Source of the DNA: Photobacterium atrarenae
GTDB lineage: Bacteria; Pseudomonadota; Gammaproteobacteria; Enterobacterales; Vibrionaceae
Assembly (NCBI RefSeq): GCF_024380015.1
Contig: NZ_CP101508.1
Coordinates: 2,914,902 to 2,978,901 of the forward strand
Length of the DNA stretch: 64,000 bases
Direction of reading: 5' to 3'
Shown piece by piece: positions 1 to 7,949 of this stretch. Positions within the stretch are counted from its first letter, which is position 1. Each line of letters starts with the position of its first letter. The notes under the pieces were generated by a model. That model searched no databases. It was not told the DNA's origin and worked only from the letters and a program-made list of their open reading frames with translations. Made by a program: the position numbers and the translations under genes.

Positions 1-316
1 CATCACCATGGCCAAGGGCAAGGGCCTGAACGAGAACCGGGTGGTGTTCAAGTACGCGGCGCGAAACGCCATGCTGCCGAGTGTGACGGCCCTGTCGATG
101 GCCATCGGGATGGCGATTGGCGGCCAGCTGATCATCGAGATGATTTTCAACTATCCGGGTCTGGGCACCGTGCTGCTCAACGCCATCAATGCCCGTGATT
201 ACCAGGTACTACAGGGCCAGCTGCTGATCATGACCCTCTTTATGCTGTTCTTCAACTTCCTGGCGGACCTGCTGATTGTCGCCCTGGATCCTCGTCTGCG
301 CAAAGGAGGGAAATAA
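1..316 (+). CDS. ABC oligosaccharide/peptide-type transporter permease (C-terminal part)
   Basis: This is the last ~104 residues of an inner-membrane permease of the Dpp/Opp family; the reading frame is open at the left edge, so the gene starts outside the window. The visible part holds the cytoplasmic coupling (EAA-type) loop, KGKGLNENRVVFKYAARNA, which docks onto the ATPase, followed by hydrophobic segments and the usual family ending (ADLLIVALDPRLRKGGK). It is followed two bases later by a second permease and then two ATPases, so it is one half of the membrane channel. In Vibrio cholerae the same gene order (VC0619 to VC0611) belongs to the chitobiose importer and catabolic cluster, so the expected substrate is N,N'-diacetylchitobiose (inference from gene order). 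Confidence 0.9.
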   Translation, partial: ITMAKGKGLNENRVVFKYAARNAMLPSVTALSMAIGMAIGGQLIIEMIFNYPGLGTVLLNAINARDYQVLQGQLLIMTLFMLFFNFLADLLIVALDPRLRKGGK

Positions 317-318
317 CC

Positions 319-1344
319 ATGAAAGGCCTGATGAAACTACTCCGGAGTAACCCGAAGGCAATGGCCGGGCTCACCATTATCGTGCTGTTCGTCCTGGCCG
401 CTGTATTTGCCCCGCTGCTGGCCAAACACGCACCGGACAAACGCACCGGCAACCCGCATGAATATCCGGCATTTGTGGTGAAAGCCGCGCAACACAACCC
501 TGACGGCTGGGTGGCGGAAAACCTGGCCGACAACCGCCGTACCCTGCGGATGTCGAAACAAGCCGACCACGCCCTCGGCACCACCCGCATGGGCCGGGAT
601 ATCTGGGCCCAGGTCCTGTACGGGGCGCGCACGTCACTGGCCGTCGGCTTCGGGGCCGGGTTTATGGTCTGCTTCCTCGCCACCGTGGTGGGTGTGTCTG
701 CCGGGTACTTCGGCGGCCGGGTCGACGATGTCCTGTCGGCAGCCATGAACATCATGCTGGTGATCCCCCAGATGCCGCTGCTGTTTGTGATTGCTGCCTT
801 TATCGGCCAGGCCGGCCCACTCACCATCGCCATCGTCATCGGGATGACCTCCTGGGCTTGGGGCGCACGGGTCGTCCGGGCACAAACCCTGTCGCTACGG
901 GAGAAAGAGTTCGTCAAAGCCGCGGAAGTGCTGGGCGAGTCCTCCTGGCGGATCATCATGGTGGAAATCCTGCCCAACCTGATCTCAATTGTCGGCGCCA
1001 GCTTTATCGGATCGGTGATGCTGGCCATCATGACCGAAGCGACCCTGTCCTTCCTCGGGCTGGGGGATCCGAACTCGATCAGCTGGGGCATCATGCTCTA
1101 CAACGTCCAGGCCTCCTCGTCCATGCTGGTCGGCGCCTGGTGGGAACTGCTGACCCCATGTATTGCCCTGACCCTGATTGCTATCGGCCTGGCGCTGCTG
1201 AACTTTGCCGTTGATGAAATTGCCAACCCGCAGCTGCGCTCACACAAAGGCATGCGCCGCTGGAAGAACCTGGCGCAACAGAACAAGAACAAAACACCGG
1301 CAACTGTGGCGACACAGCCGGCCCTTGAAGGGGGAGAAAAATAA
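319..1344 (+). CDS. ABC transporter permease, chitobiose (GlcNAc)2 uptake
   Basis: A 341-residue DppC/OppC-like permease. It has an N-terminal membrane anchor (residues ~17-36), a periplasmic stretch, then about five membrane segments. The EAA loop near residues 190-215 reads REKEFVKAAEVLGESSWRI, followed by the conserved EATLSFLGLG. The start ATG lies behind the Shine-Dalgarno AAAGGAGGG and two bases after the previous stop, so translation is coupled. The C-terminus carries an extra charged tail (KNKTPATVATQP) beyond the family core. Its stop overlaps the start of the next gene (TAATG). With the preceding permease it forms the pore of the (GlcNAc)2 importer; the substrate is inferred from the chitin genes downstream. 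Confidence 0.9.
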   Translation: MKGLMKLLRSNPKAMAGLTIIVLFVLAAVFAPLLAKHAPDKRTGNPHEYPAFVVKAAQHNPDGWVAENLADNRRTLRMSKQADHALGTTRMGRDIWAQVLYGARTSLAVGFGAGFMVCFLATVVGVSAGYFGGRVDDVLSAAMNIMLVIPQMPLLFVIAAFIGQAGPLTIAIVIGMTSWAWGARVVRAQTLSLREKEFVKAAEVLGESSWRIIMVEILPNLISIVGASFIGSVMLAIMTEATLSFLGLGDPNSISWGIMLYNVQASSSMLVGAWWELLTPCIALTLIAIGLALLNFAVDEIANPQLRSHKGMRRWKNLAQQNKNKTPATVATQPALEGGEK

Positions 1345-2315
1345 TGACCAACCCACAAATCTCCATCCGCAACCTGTGCGTCGACTACATCACGGATGCC
1401 GGCGACGTCCGGGCCGTCAACAATGTCAGCTTCGACATCGGCAAGGGCGAGGTCTTCGGTCTCGCCGGCGAATCCGGCTGCGGCAAATCCACCGTCGCCT
1501 TCTCTCTGATGCGCCTGCATAAGCCGCCGGCATTTATTACCGGCGGGGAAGTGCTGTTCGACGGCCATGGCGACATCCTCCAGTTCAGCGAGGATCAGAT
1601 CAATGCCTTTCGCTGGAGCGAGATCTCCATGGTGTTCCAAAGTGCGATGAATGCTCTTAATCCGGTCCTGACCATGGAAGAGCAGTTCTGTGACGTGATT
1701 ATGCGCCACACCAACTTCACCCGACAGCAAGCGATTCGCCGTGCCGAAGGGTTGCTGGAGATTGTCGATATTCACCCGAGCCGGCTGCAGGATTACCCGC
1801 ACCAGTTCTCCGGCGGCATGCGCCAGCGCCTAGTGATCGCCATCGCCCTGGCCCTGAACCCGAAAATGATCATCATGGATGAGCCAACCACCGCGCTGGA
1901 TGTGGTCGTTCAGCGCGAGATCCTGCAAAAAATATACGCCCTGAAGGAGGAATTCGGCTTCTCCATTCTGTTCATTACCCATGATATCTCGCTGATGGTC
2001 GAGTTTTCCGATCGCATCGGGATCATGTACTCCGGCGAGCTGGTGGAAGTGGCACCGTCAAAACAGATCCTCGAAACCCCGTTCCACCCCTACACCGAAG
2101 GACTGGGGAGCTCGTTCCCGCCGCTGACCGGGCCGAAAACCCGGCTGACCGGGATCCCGGGCAACCCGCTCAACCTGCTGGAAGTGCCGAAGGGCTGCCG
2201 GTTCCAGGCCCGTTGCAGCAAGGCCCACGAGGCCTGCTTCAGCCAGCCGACCCAACTGACCCAGCTTGAGCCGAACCGTTTTTCCAACTGCCATCTGTTC
2301 ACCAAACGCAGTTAA
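1344..2315 (+). CDS. ABC transporter ATP-binding protein, DppD/OppD type
   Basis: A 323-residue ATPase that powers the chito-oligosaccharide importer. Visible motifs are Walker [10 protein letters not shown] (residues ~43-51), the ABC signature FSGGMRQR, Walker [12 protein letters not shown], the switch His in ITHD, and the C-terminal oligopeptide-transporter domain with the cysteine cluster (CRFQARC...C...C) that usually binds an iron-sulfur cluster in this subfamily. The ATG overlaps the previous stop by one base. The second half of the ATPase dimer is the next gene. The assignment to ABC transport is certain; the sugar substrate is inferred from the operon. Confidence 0.93.
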   Translation: MTNPQISIRNLCVDYITDAGDVRAVNNVSFDIGKGEVFGLAGESGCGKSTVAFSLMRLHKPPAFITGGEVLFDGHGDILQFSEDQINAFRWSEISMVFQSAMNALNPVLTMEEQFCDVIMRHTNFTRQQAIRRAEGLLEIVDIHPSRLQDYPHQFSGGMRQRLVIAIALALNPKMIIMDEPTTALDVVVQREILQKIYALKEEFGFSILFITHDISLMVEFSDRIGIMYSGELVEVAPSKQILETPFHPYTEGLGSSFPPLTGPKTRLTGIPGNPLNLLEVPKGCRFQARCSKAHEACFSQPTQLTQLEPNRFSNCHLFTKRS

Positions 2316-2342
2316 ACCAGAACAAGAATCGAGGAGATCAAG

Positions 2343-3338
2343 ATGAGTGCACCCGTTGGACAGCCGATTGTCGAAGGCAAAAACCTGATCAAAGACTTTC
2401 AGGTCAACAGCAACTCTTTGAAAAAGCCCATGATGCGCGCCATCAACGACGTATCATTTAAAATGTACAAAAGCCGTGGCCTGGCCGTAGTGGGAGAATC
2501 CGGTTCAGGCAAGTCCACCACCGCCAAAATGATTGCCAAGATGTACGCCCCAACTGACGGCCATATTGAATACTACGGCCGGGATATCGGCAACATCACC
2601 AAGCGCCGCGATCTGATGCAGTATCGCCAGGGCGTCCAGATGGTCTGGCAGGATCCGTTCGGCTCGCTGAACCCGACCCACACCATTTTTCACCATATTG
2701 CCCGCCCGTTGCTGATCCACAACAAGGTCAGCAAGGGCAACAAGAAAGAGCTGACAGAGCGGGTTCACAGCCTGCTGGATCAGGTCGGCCTGATCCCGCC
2801 GAAAGAAACCGCGGCCAAATACCCCCACCAGCTCTCGGGTGGTCAGCGTCAGCGGGTTAACCTGGCACGCAACATCGCGGTCGGCGCCGAAGTGGTGCTG
2901 GCCGATGAGCCGACTTCCATGCTGGATGTCTCGATCCGCGCCGGGGTGCTCAACCTGATGGAAGAGATGAAGTTCGAGCGCGATATGGCGCTGCTCTATA
3001 TCACCCACGACATCGCCACCGCGCGTTATATCGCTGAGGATCTGGCCGTGATGTACGTCGGCCACATGGTGGAGTGGGGCGATACCGAGGAAATTATTCA
3101 TGATCCCCAACACCCTTATACCCAGTTGTTAATCTCTGCCGTCCCGGATCCTAGCAAGTCAATCCACGAAAAGCTCAAGGGCAACAAAGGAGAGATCCCG
3201 CTCTGGACCCCGGACAGCACCGGCTGCCCGTTTGCCGGGCGCTGCACCCATGCCACAGATAAATGCCGCGAGCAGCTGCCGGGCGTCACCCAGCTATCTG
3301 ACAACCATTTCGTCCGTTGTTACCTGTACGAACACTAA
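2343..3338 (+). CDS. ABC transporter ATP-binding protein, DppF/OppF type
   Basis: A 331-residue ATPase, partner of the preceding DppD-like subunit. It shows Walker A GESGSGKST, Q-loop WQDPFGSLNP, signature LSGGQRQR, Walker B VVLADEPTSMLD, the ITHD switch, and a C-terminal CPFAGRC...C...C cluster. It follows the previous gene after 27 bases with a GAGGAGA ribosome site. Walker B carries Ser-Met (EPTSMLD) in place of the common EPTTALD, typical of the OppF side. It is part of the (GlcNAc)2 uptake operon. Confidence 0.93.
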   Translation: MSAPVGQPIVEGKNLIKDFQVNSNSLKKPMMRAINDVSFKMYKSRGLAVVGESGSGKSTTAKMIAKMYAPTDGHIEYYGRDIGNITKRRDLMQYRQGVQMVWQDPFGSLNPTHTIFHHIARPLLIHNKVSKGNKKELTERVHSLLDQVGLIPPKETAAKYPHQLSGGQRQRVNLARNIAVGAEVVLADEPTSMLDVSIRAGVLNLMEEMKFERDMALLYITHDIATARYIAEDLAVMYVGHMVEWGDTEEIIHDPQHPYTQLLISAVPDPSKSIHEKLKGNKGEIPLWTPDSTGCPFAGRCTHATDKCREQLPGVTQLSDNHFVRCYLYEH

Positions 3339-3348
3339 GGAAGGGACC

Positions 3349-5085
3349 ATGCAGCTGCTAACGAACCACCTCGGCTATGATCGCTTGGGTGCCAAACAAG
3401 CGATTGTCCTGGCAGCACCGGAGCTGGCACTACCGCACGCGGAACTGCTACGCTGCACCGACGGCCAGTCCGTGATGGAGATGCCGGTCCGGGTAGACGG
3501 TCAAATCGACCAGTGGCACACCGGCCACGCCTACTCGGTCGATTTCAGTTCATGGACGGCGTGCGGCGACTATCAGGTGCGGATTGGCGACATCGTTTCG
3601 TCGCCGTTCACTATTGCCGAAGGCTTGCTGCTGACCCGGACCTTCAGCGACGTCCTGCACTATTTTAAGTCCCAGCGCTGCGGCGGGATCTTTGACCGCG
3701 CCGATCGCAATGCCCCGCTGCTTGGCAGCGGGCAAACTGTGGATGTCCATGGCGGCTGGTATGACGCCTCCGGCGATGTCAGCAAATACCTCAGCCATCT
3801 CTCTTACAGCAACTATTTCAACCCGCAGCAGACCCCGATGGTGGTCTGGAACCTGCTGAAATCCTTTGAGTTACTGGACGGCGAAAGCGGGATTGCCGAT
3901 ATCAGCCTGATTCGGCTGGCCGAAGAAGCCATCTTTGGCGCTGAGTTCCTGCTTCGGATGCAACACCCGGACGGCTACTTTTACATGACGGTCTTCGATC
4001 AGTGGAGCAAATCCACCGCCAAGCGAGATATCTGTGCCTATGCCACCCAGAAAGGGATCAAATCGGACGACTATCAGGCCGGATTCCGTCAGGGCGGCGG
4101 CATCAGTATCGCAGCCCTGGCAGCGGCCGCACGCCTGTTACTGACCCCGACGGCCGAACGTCTGGGCCTGACCGAACGCAAACTGAGCCGCACCTGCCTG
4201 GCAGCCGCAGAACACGGCTACTGGCACCTGGTCGAGATGAACCGCAATTATCTCAATGACGGCGTGGAAAACATTATTGATGAATACTGCGCCCTGCTGG
4301 CCGCGGTAGAGCTGCACCGGGCCACCCAGGACCAGCGCTACCTGGAGCAAGCCCGGCAGTGGGCCGATAAACTGGCCGCCCGCCAGCAATCGGACACGCA
4401 GCAACAGCATTTCTGGTCGGCCACACCGGACGGCAGCCGCCCTTATTTCCATGCCGCCGAAGCCGGCCTGCCGGCCATCAGCCTGATGCAGTACCTCGAT
4501 ATCGAGCCGGCACCGGAGCACCACCAGCGGCTCAGCCAGGTATTGACTCAGGCCCTTGAATTTGAACTACGCATTACCGGCGAAGTCACCAATCCGTTTG
4601 GCTACCCGCGCCAGTATGTCCGCCCGGTGGATGGCGAGAAGCGCAGCCAGTTCTTCATTCCCCACCATAACGAAACCGGTTACTGGTGGCAGGGCGAAAA
4701 CGCCCGTCTGGCCTCGCTGAGCGCCATGGCTTATCTGGCCCAGCGCCATCCTATCGCCCCTGCCCTGAAAGCGGCACTGAAAGTCTACGGGCACCGGCTG
4801 ACCGACTGGATCCTGGGCCTGAACCCGTTCGATATGTCGATGCTGGACGGCCACGGCCGCAACAACCCGGACTACCTGCCGGAACTGGGCTTCACCAATG
4901 CCAAAGGCGGGGTCTGTAACGGCATCACCGCAGGATTCGATAATGAGCGGGATATTGCCTTTAAACCCGCGCCGCATGATCAAAACATGGATCAGAACTG
5001 GCGCTGGGGGGAACAGTGGATCCCCCACGGCGGCTGGTACTTACTGGCCATCACGACGCAATTTAAGGAGCGACACCATGACTGA
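3349..5085 (+). CDS. GH9 family glycosidase (beta-glucosidase / exo-glucosaminidase type)
   Basis: A 578-residue glycoside hydrolase of family 9. The N-terminus (residues 1-85) is the Ig-like CelD_N domain and the remainder is the (alpha/alpha)6 catalytic barrel. The characteristic GGWYDASGD (residues ~130-138) supplies the catalytic-base aspartates, and LNPFDMSMLDGHGRNNPD is the family's late motif. There is no signal peptide, so it acts in the cytoplasm on imported oligosaccharides. The V. cholerae homologue at this place was reported as an unusual beta-glucosidase, and related Vibrio enzymes act on GlcN oligomers, so the exact substrate is open. The start at 3349 was chosen because AAGGAAGG precedes it and the CelD_N domain begins directly after; an upstream extension would run back into the ATPase gene. 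It overlaps the kinase gene by 8 bases. Confidence 0.88.
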   Translation: MQLLTNHLGYDRLGAKQAIVLAAPELALPHAELLRCTDGQSVMEMPVRVDGQIDQWHTGHAYSVDFSSWTACGDYQVRIGDIVSSPFTIAEGLLLTRTFSDVLHYFKSQRCGGIFDRADRNAPLLGSGQTVDVHGGWYDASGDVSKYLSHLSYSNYFNPQQTPMVVWNLLKSFELLDGESGIADISLIRLAEEAIFGAEFLLRMQHPDGYFYMTVFDQWSKSTAKRDICAYATQKGIKSDDYQAGFRQGGGISIAALAAAARLLLTPTAERLGLTERKLSRTCLAAAEHGYWHLVEMNRNYLNDGVENIIDEYCALLAAVELHRATQDQRYLEQARQWADKLAARQQSDTQQQHFWSATPDGSRPYFHAAEAGLPAISLMQYLDIEPAPEHHQRLSQVLTQALEFELRITGEVTNPFGYPRQYVRPVDGEKRSQFFIPHHNETGYWWQGENARLASLSAMAYLAQRHPIAPALKAALKVYGHRLTDWILGLNPFDMSMLDGHGRNNPDYLPELGFTNAKGGVCNGITAGFDNERDIAFKPAPHDQNMDQNWRWGEQWIPHGGWYLLAITTQFKERHHD

Positions 5086-5965
5086 CACCATCCGTTATTA
5101 CGTCGGGGTTGACGGCGGCGGGACCTCTTGCCGCGCCCGCATCTGTGATCCGGACGGCCACCTGCTCGGCGAAGCCAAAACAGGCAGTGCCAACATCATG
5201 CTCGGCAGTGCCGTGGCCATGGGCTCGATTCAGGATGCCATTGCCACCGCCGCCGCCCAGGCCAGCCTCACTAATGCCGATTTTGCCGCCATGTCCGTCG
5301 GCCTGGCGCTGGCGGGTGCCGAACAAAAAGAAGCCTGGTATGACTTTATGGCCCAGCCGCATCCGTATGGTGCCATCACCTTAAATACCGACGCCTACGG
5401 TGCCTGTCTGGGAGCCTGGAAGGGAGAAGAAGGCGCCATTTTGATCGCAGGCACCGGCTCCTGCGGCATCTTGCTCAAAGACGGTGCGCAACAGGTGGTC
5501 GGTGGCCGGGAGTTCCCGATTTCCGATCATGGCGGCGGTGCTGTGATGGGGCTGCGGCTGATCCAGCAGGTCCTGCTCAGCGTCGACGACATGGTACCGC
5601 AAACCCCGCTGGCCCAGCAGGTGTTGACCCACTTCAATCACGATGTGGATGCCATCGTCAGCTGGTCGAAAACCGCCCGTCCGTGTGATTACGGCCAGTT
5701 CTCACCGGCCATTTTCGCCCATGCCGCCGAAGGCGACACCTTAGGCATTGAGATGCTGCGCCAGACCGCCGCCGATGTGGAAATGCTGCTGACGGCACTG
5801 TTTGCCCGCGGTGCCGATCAGGTGTGCCTGATGGGCAGTATCGGAGAGCGGATTGTGCCCTGGCTGGCGCCACCGTTTGCCGACCGCCTGGCCGAGCCTC
5901 AGGGCGATGCGATGGATGGTGCGCTGGCCATGGCCAAAGGGGCCCACAACCTGTACCCGTTATGA
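5078..5965 (+). CDS. gspK: Glucosamine/N-acetylglucosamine kinase (BadF/BcrA ATPase family)
   Basis: A 295-residue sugar kinase of the ASKHA fold. The N-terminal phosphate-1 loop YYVGVDGGGTSCRARI, the central TDAYGA, and the phosphate-2/adenosine regions (ILIAGTGSCG, then CLMGSIGERI) are visible. The V. cholerae gene in this position (VC0614) was described as the glucosamine-specific kinase GspK. The enzyme would make GlcN-6-P (or GlcNAc-6-P) from sugars freed by the neighbouring hydrolases. The ATG at 5078 is preceded by AAGGAGCGACACC and lies within the end of the GH9 gene, indicating translational coupling. GlcN versus GlcNAc preference cannot be read from the sequence. Confidence 0.85.
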   Translation: MTDTIRYYVGVDGGGTSCRARICDPDGHLLGEAKTGSANIMLGSAVAMGSIQDAIATAAAQASLTNADFAAMSVGLALAGAEQKEAWYDFMAQPHPYGAITLNTDAYGACLGAWKGEEGAILIAGTGSCGILLKDGAQQVVGGREFPISDHGGGAVMGLRLIQQVLLSVDDMVPQTPLAQQVLTHFNHDVDAIVSWSKTARPCDYGQFSPAIFAHAAEGDTLGIEMLRQTAADVEMLLTALFARGADQVCLMGSIGERIVPWLAPPFADRLAEPQGDAMDGALAMAKGAHNLYPL

Positions 5966-5975
5966 AGGACAAACC

Positions 5976-7907
5976 ATGAGTTATCGTCTTGATCTGACCG
6001 TGATCAGCCAATGCGAGCAACAGTCTCGCTTTGGCCTGACGTTACACAACCTCAGTGATCAGGCGCTGAAAAACTGGTCCCTGCACTTTACCTTTGCCCG
6101 CTGGATCCCGGTTGAAACCCTGTCTTCCGGGCAACTGGAACAGCTCGGCAGCTACTGCGTCCTGCGTCCGTCCCAGCCAGAGACGCTGGCAGCCAATGGC
6201 CATTTCTATACCGAATTTACGCTGGAGACCACGCCGTTCCTGCTCCACGACCAGGGGATCCAGGATGCCTTTATCAATACGGCGCCGGATGATCACCCGG
6301 TGCAGCCTCTGCCGGTCGAAATCACCTCGCTGAGCCTGCTGGAGCCGCCGGTCGAACAACTGTCGATCCCGCTGCCGCCGGCCAAGGACATTTCCCTGAT
6401 CCCCCTGCCGGATTCGCTGATCCGCCTGAACGGGGAATTCAGACTCAATGCCGAGGTTGCCGTATCGGTACCAACCGATTTAGCAGCAGGTTGCGCACGC
6501 TGGCTGCAAAGTGAATTAGAAACTCTGCTGCACGAAGACATCCAGGTCGCACCGCAAGGGCAAATCCGCTATCACCACGATGACACCCTGGCCGAAGGAG
6601 CCTACCTGCTGGAAGTCACGCCGAACACGATCTGGCTGCGGGCGGGCTCCACTGCCGGGTTCACCCATGCCACGGCCAGCTTGCTGCAACTGATCCCAAC
6701 GACACCGGCGCACCACGTGCAGGCCTCATACCTGCTGCCTGCGGTCAGTATTTCCGATCAGCCGAACTACTCCTACCGGGGCATGATGGTCGACTGCGCC
6801 CGGCATTTTCACCCGGTGCGTCGTCTCAAGCACCTGATCAATCAGATGGCGCGCTACAAGTTCAATTATCTGCACTGGCACCTGACCGACGATGAGGGCT
6901 GGCGGCTGGAAATCGAGGCCTATCCGGCCCTGACGGACATCGGTGCCTGGCGCGGACCCAATGAGGTACTCAAGCCCCAGTTCCTCAACATCGACCGGCG
7001 CTACGGCGGCTATTACACCAAGGTCCAGGTCCGGGAGCTGATTGCCTATGCCGGCGATCGGGGGATCACTCTGATCCCGGAAATCGATATTCCCGGCCAC
7101 TGCCGGGCCGCGATCCGCTCGCTGCCGGCGTTGCTGGTCGATCCTGAAGATCGCTCCCAGTACCGCAGCATGCAGTGCTACCCGGACAACGTCCTGTCGC
7201 CGGCACTGCCGGGCACGTATACCTTCCTCAAGACCGTACTCCAGGAAGTATGCGAGCTCTTCCCTGGCCCTTACGTTCATATCGGTGGCGATGAAGTGCC
7301 GGAAGGCGCCTGGAGCGACAGTCCGGCCAGCCAGGCCCTGATGGCGCAATACGGCTACCGGGATCGACTGGAACTTCAGGGGCACATCCTGCAGTTCGCC
7401 GAAGAAGTGTTGCGTAGCCGCGGCAAACGCATGATGGGCTGGGAAGAGGCCACCGAAGGCAACAAAATCAGCAAGCAGACCGTCGTGCTCTCCTGGCAAA
7501 GCGAAGAAGCCGGGCTAACCTGTGCCCGGGATGGCTTCGACATCATCATGCAGCCGGGCCAGTACACCTATCTTGACATGGCCCAGGGGTTTTCGGCCGA
7601 TGAGCCCGGCGCCAACTGGGCCGGCAGCCTGCCACTGGACACCGTCTACAGCTACCGCCCACTGGCCTCGCTCGAGGCCGACGATCCGGTCCACCAGCAT
7701 ATTCTCGGGATCCAGGCCGGCTTATGGTCCGAGCACATCACGACCCAAAGCCGGTTCGAATACATGATTTACCCGCGCCTGCTGGCCGTTGCCGAACTGT
7801 GCTGGACCCGGCCGGAACTGCGCCACTGGCAAGACTTCAAAGCCCGACTCAACGGACAGCTTCGCTATCTCGACCAGGTCGGCATTAATTACCGTCGCTG
7901 TGAGTGA
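5976..7907 (+). CDS. Beta-N-acetylhexosaminidase, GH20
   Basis: A 643-residue family 20 enzyme releasing GlcNAc from chito-oligosaccharides. An N-terminal carbohydrate-binding-like domain (~1-140) and a GH20b domain (~140-255) precede the TIM barrel. The barrel begins at YRGMMVDCARHFHPV and includes HWHLTDDEGWRLEI. The catalytic pair Asp439-Glu440 sits in HIGGDEVPEGAW, where the Asp orients the substrate acetamido group and the Glu is the acid. There is no signal peptide or lipobox, so it is cytoplasmic and processes imported material. The start ATG follows GAAGGAC ten bases after the kinase stop. Its position between the kinase and the chitobiose phosphorylase matches V. cholerae VC0613. Confidence 0.92.
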   Translation: MSYRLDLTVISQCEQQSRFGLTLHNLSDQALKNWSLHFTFARWIPVETLSSGQLEQLGSYCVLRPSQPETLAANGHFYTEFTLETTPFLLHDQGIQDAFINTAPDDHPVQPLPVEITSLSLLEPPVEQLSIPLPPAKDISLIPLPDSLIRLNGEFRLNAEVAVSVPTDLAAGCARWLQSELETLLHEDIQVAPQGQIRYHHDDTLAEGAYLLEVTPNTIWLRAGSTAGFTHATASLLQLIPTTPAHHVQASYLLPAVSISDQPNYSYRGMMVDCARHFHPVRRLKHLINQMARYKFNYLHWHLTDDEGWRLEIEAYPALTDIGAWRGPNEVLKPQFLNIDRRYGGYYTKVQVRELIAYAGDRGITLIPEIDIPGHCRAAIRSLPALLVDPEDRSQYRSMQCYPDNVLSPALPGTYTFLKTVLQEVCELFPGPYVHIGGDEVPEGAWSDSPASQALMAQYGYRDRLELQGHILQFAEEVLRSRGKRMMGWEEATEGNKISKQTVVLSWQSEEAGLTCARDGFDIIMQPGQYTYLDMAQGFSADEPGANWAGSLPLDTVYSYRPLASLEADDPVHQHILGIQAGLWSEHITTQSRFEYMIYPRLLAVAELCWTRPELRHWQDFKARLNGQLRYLDQVGINYRRCE

Positions 7908-7949
7908 CCACTTGCAGCTAAGAAAAATCATAAAAAGGACTGATGCACC

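Noticed and set aside
3232..3348. Upstream extension of the GH9 gene by 39 codons
   Set aside because: It would overlap the ATPase gene in another frame; the ribosome site and CelD_N domain support the start at 3349.
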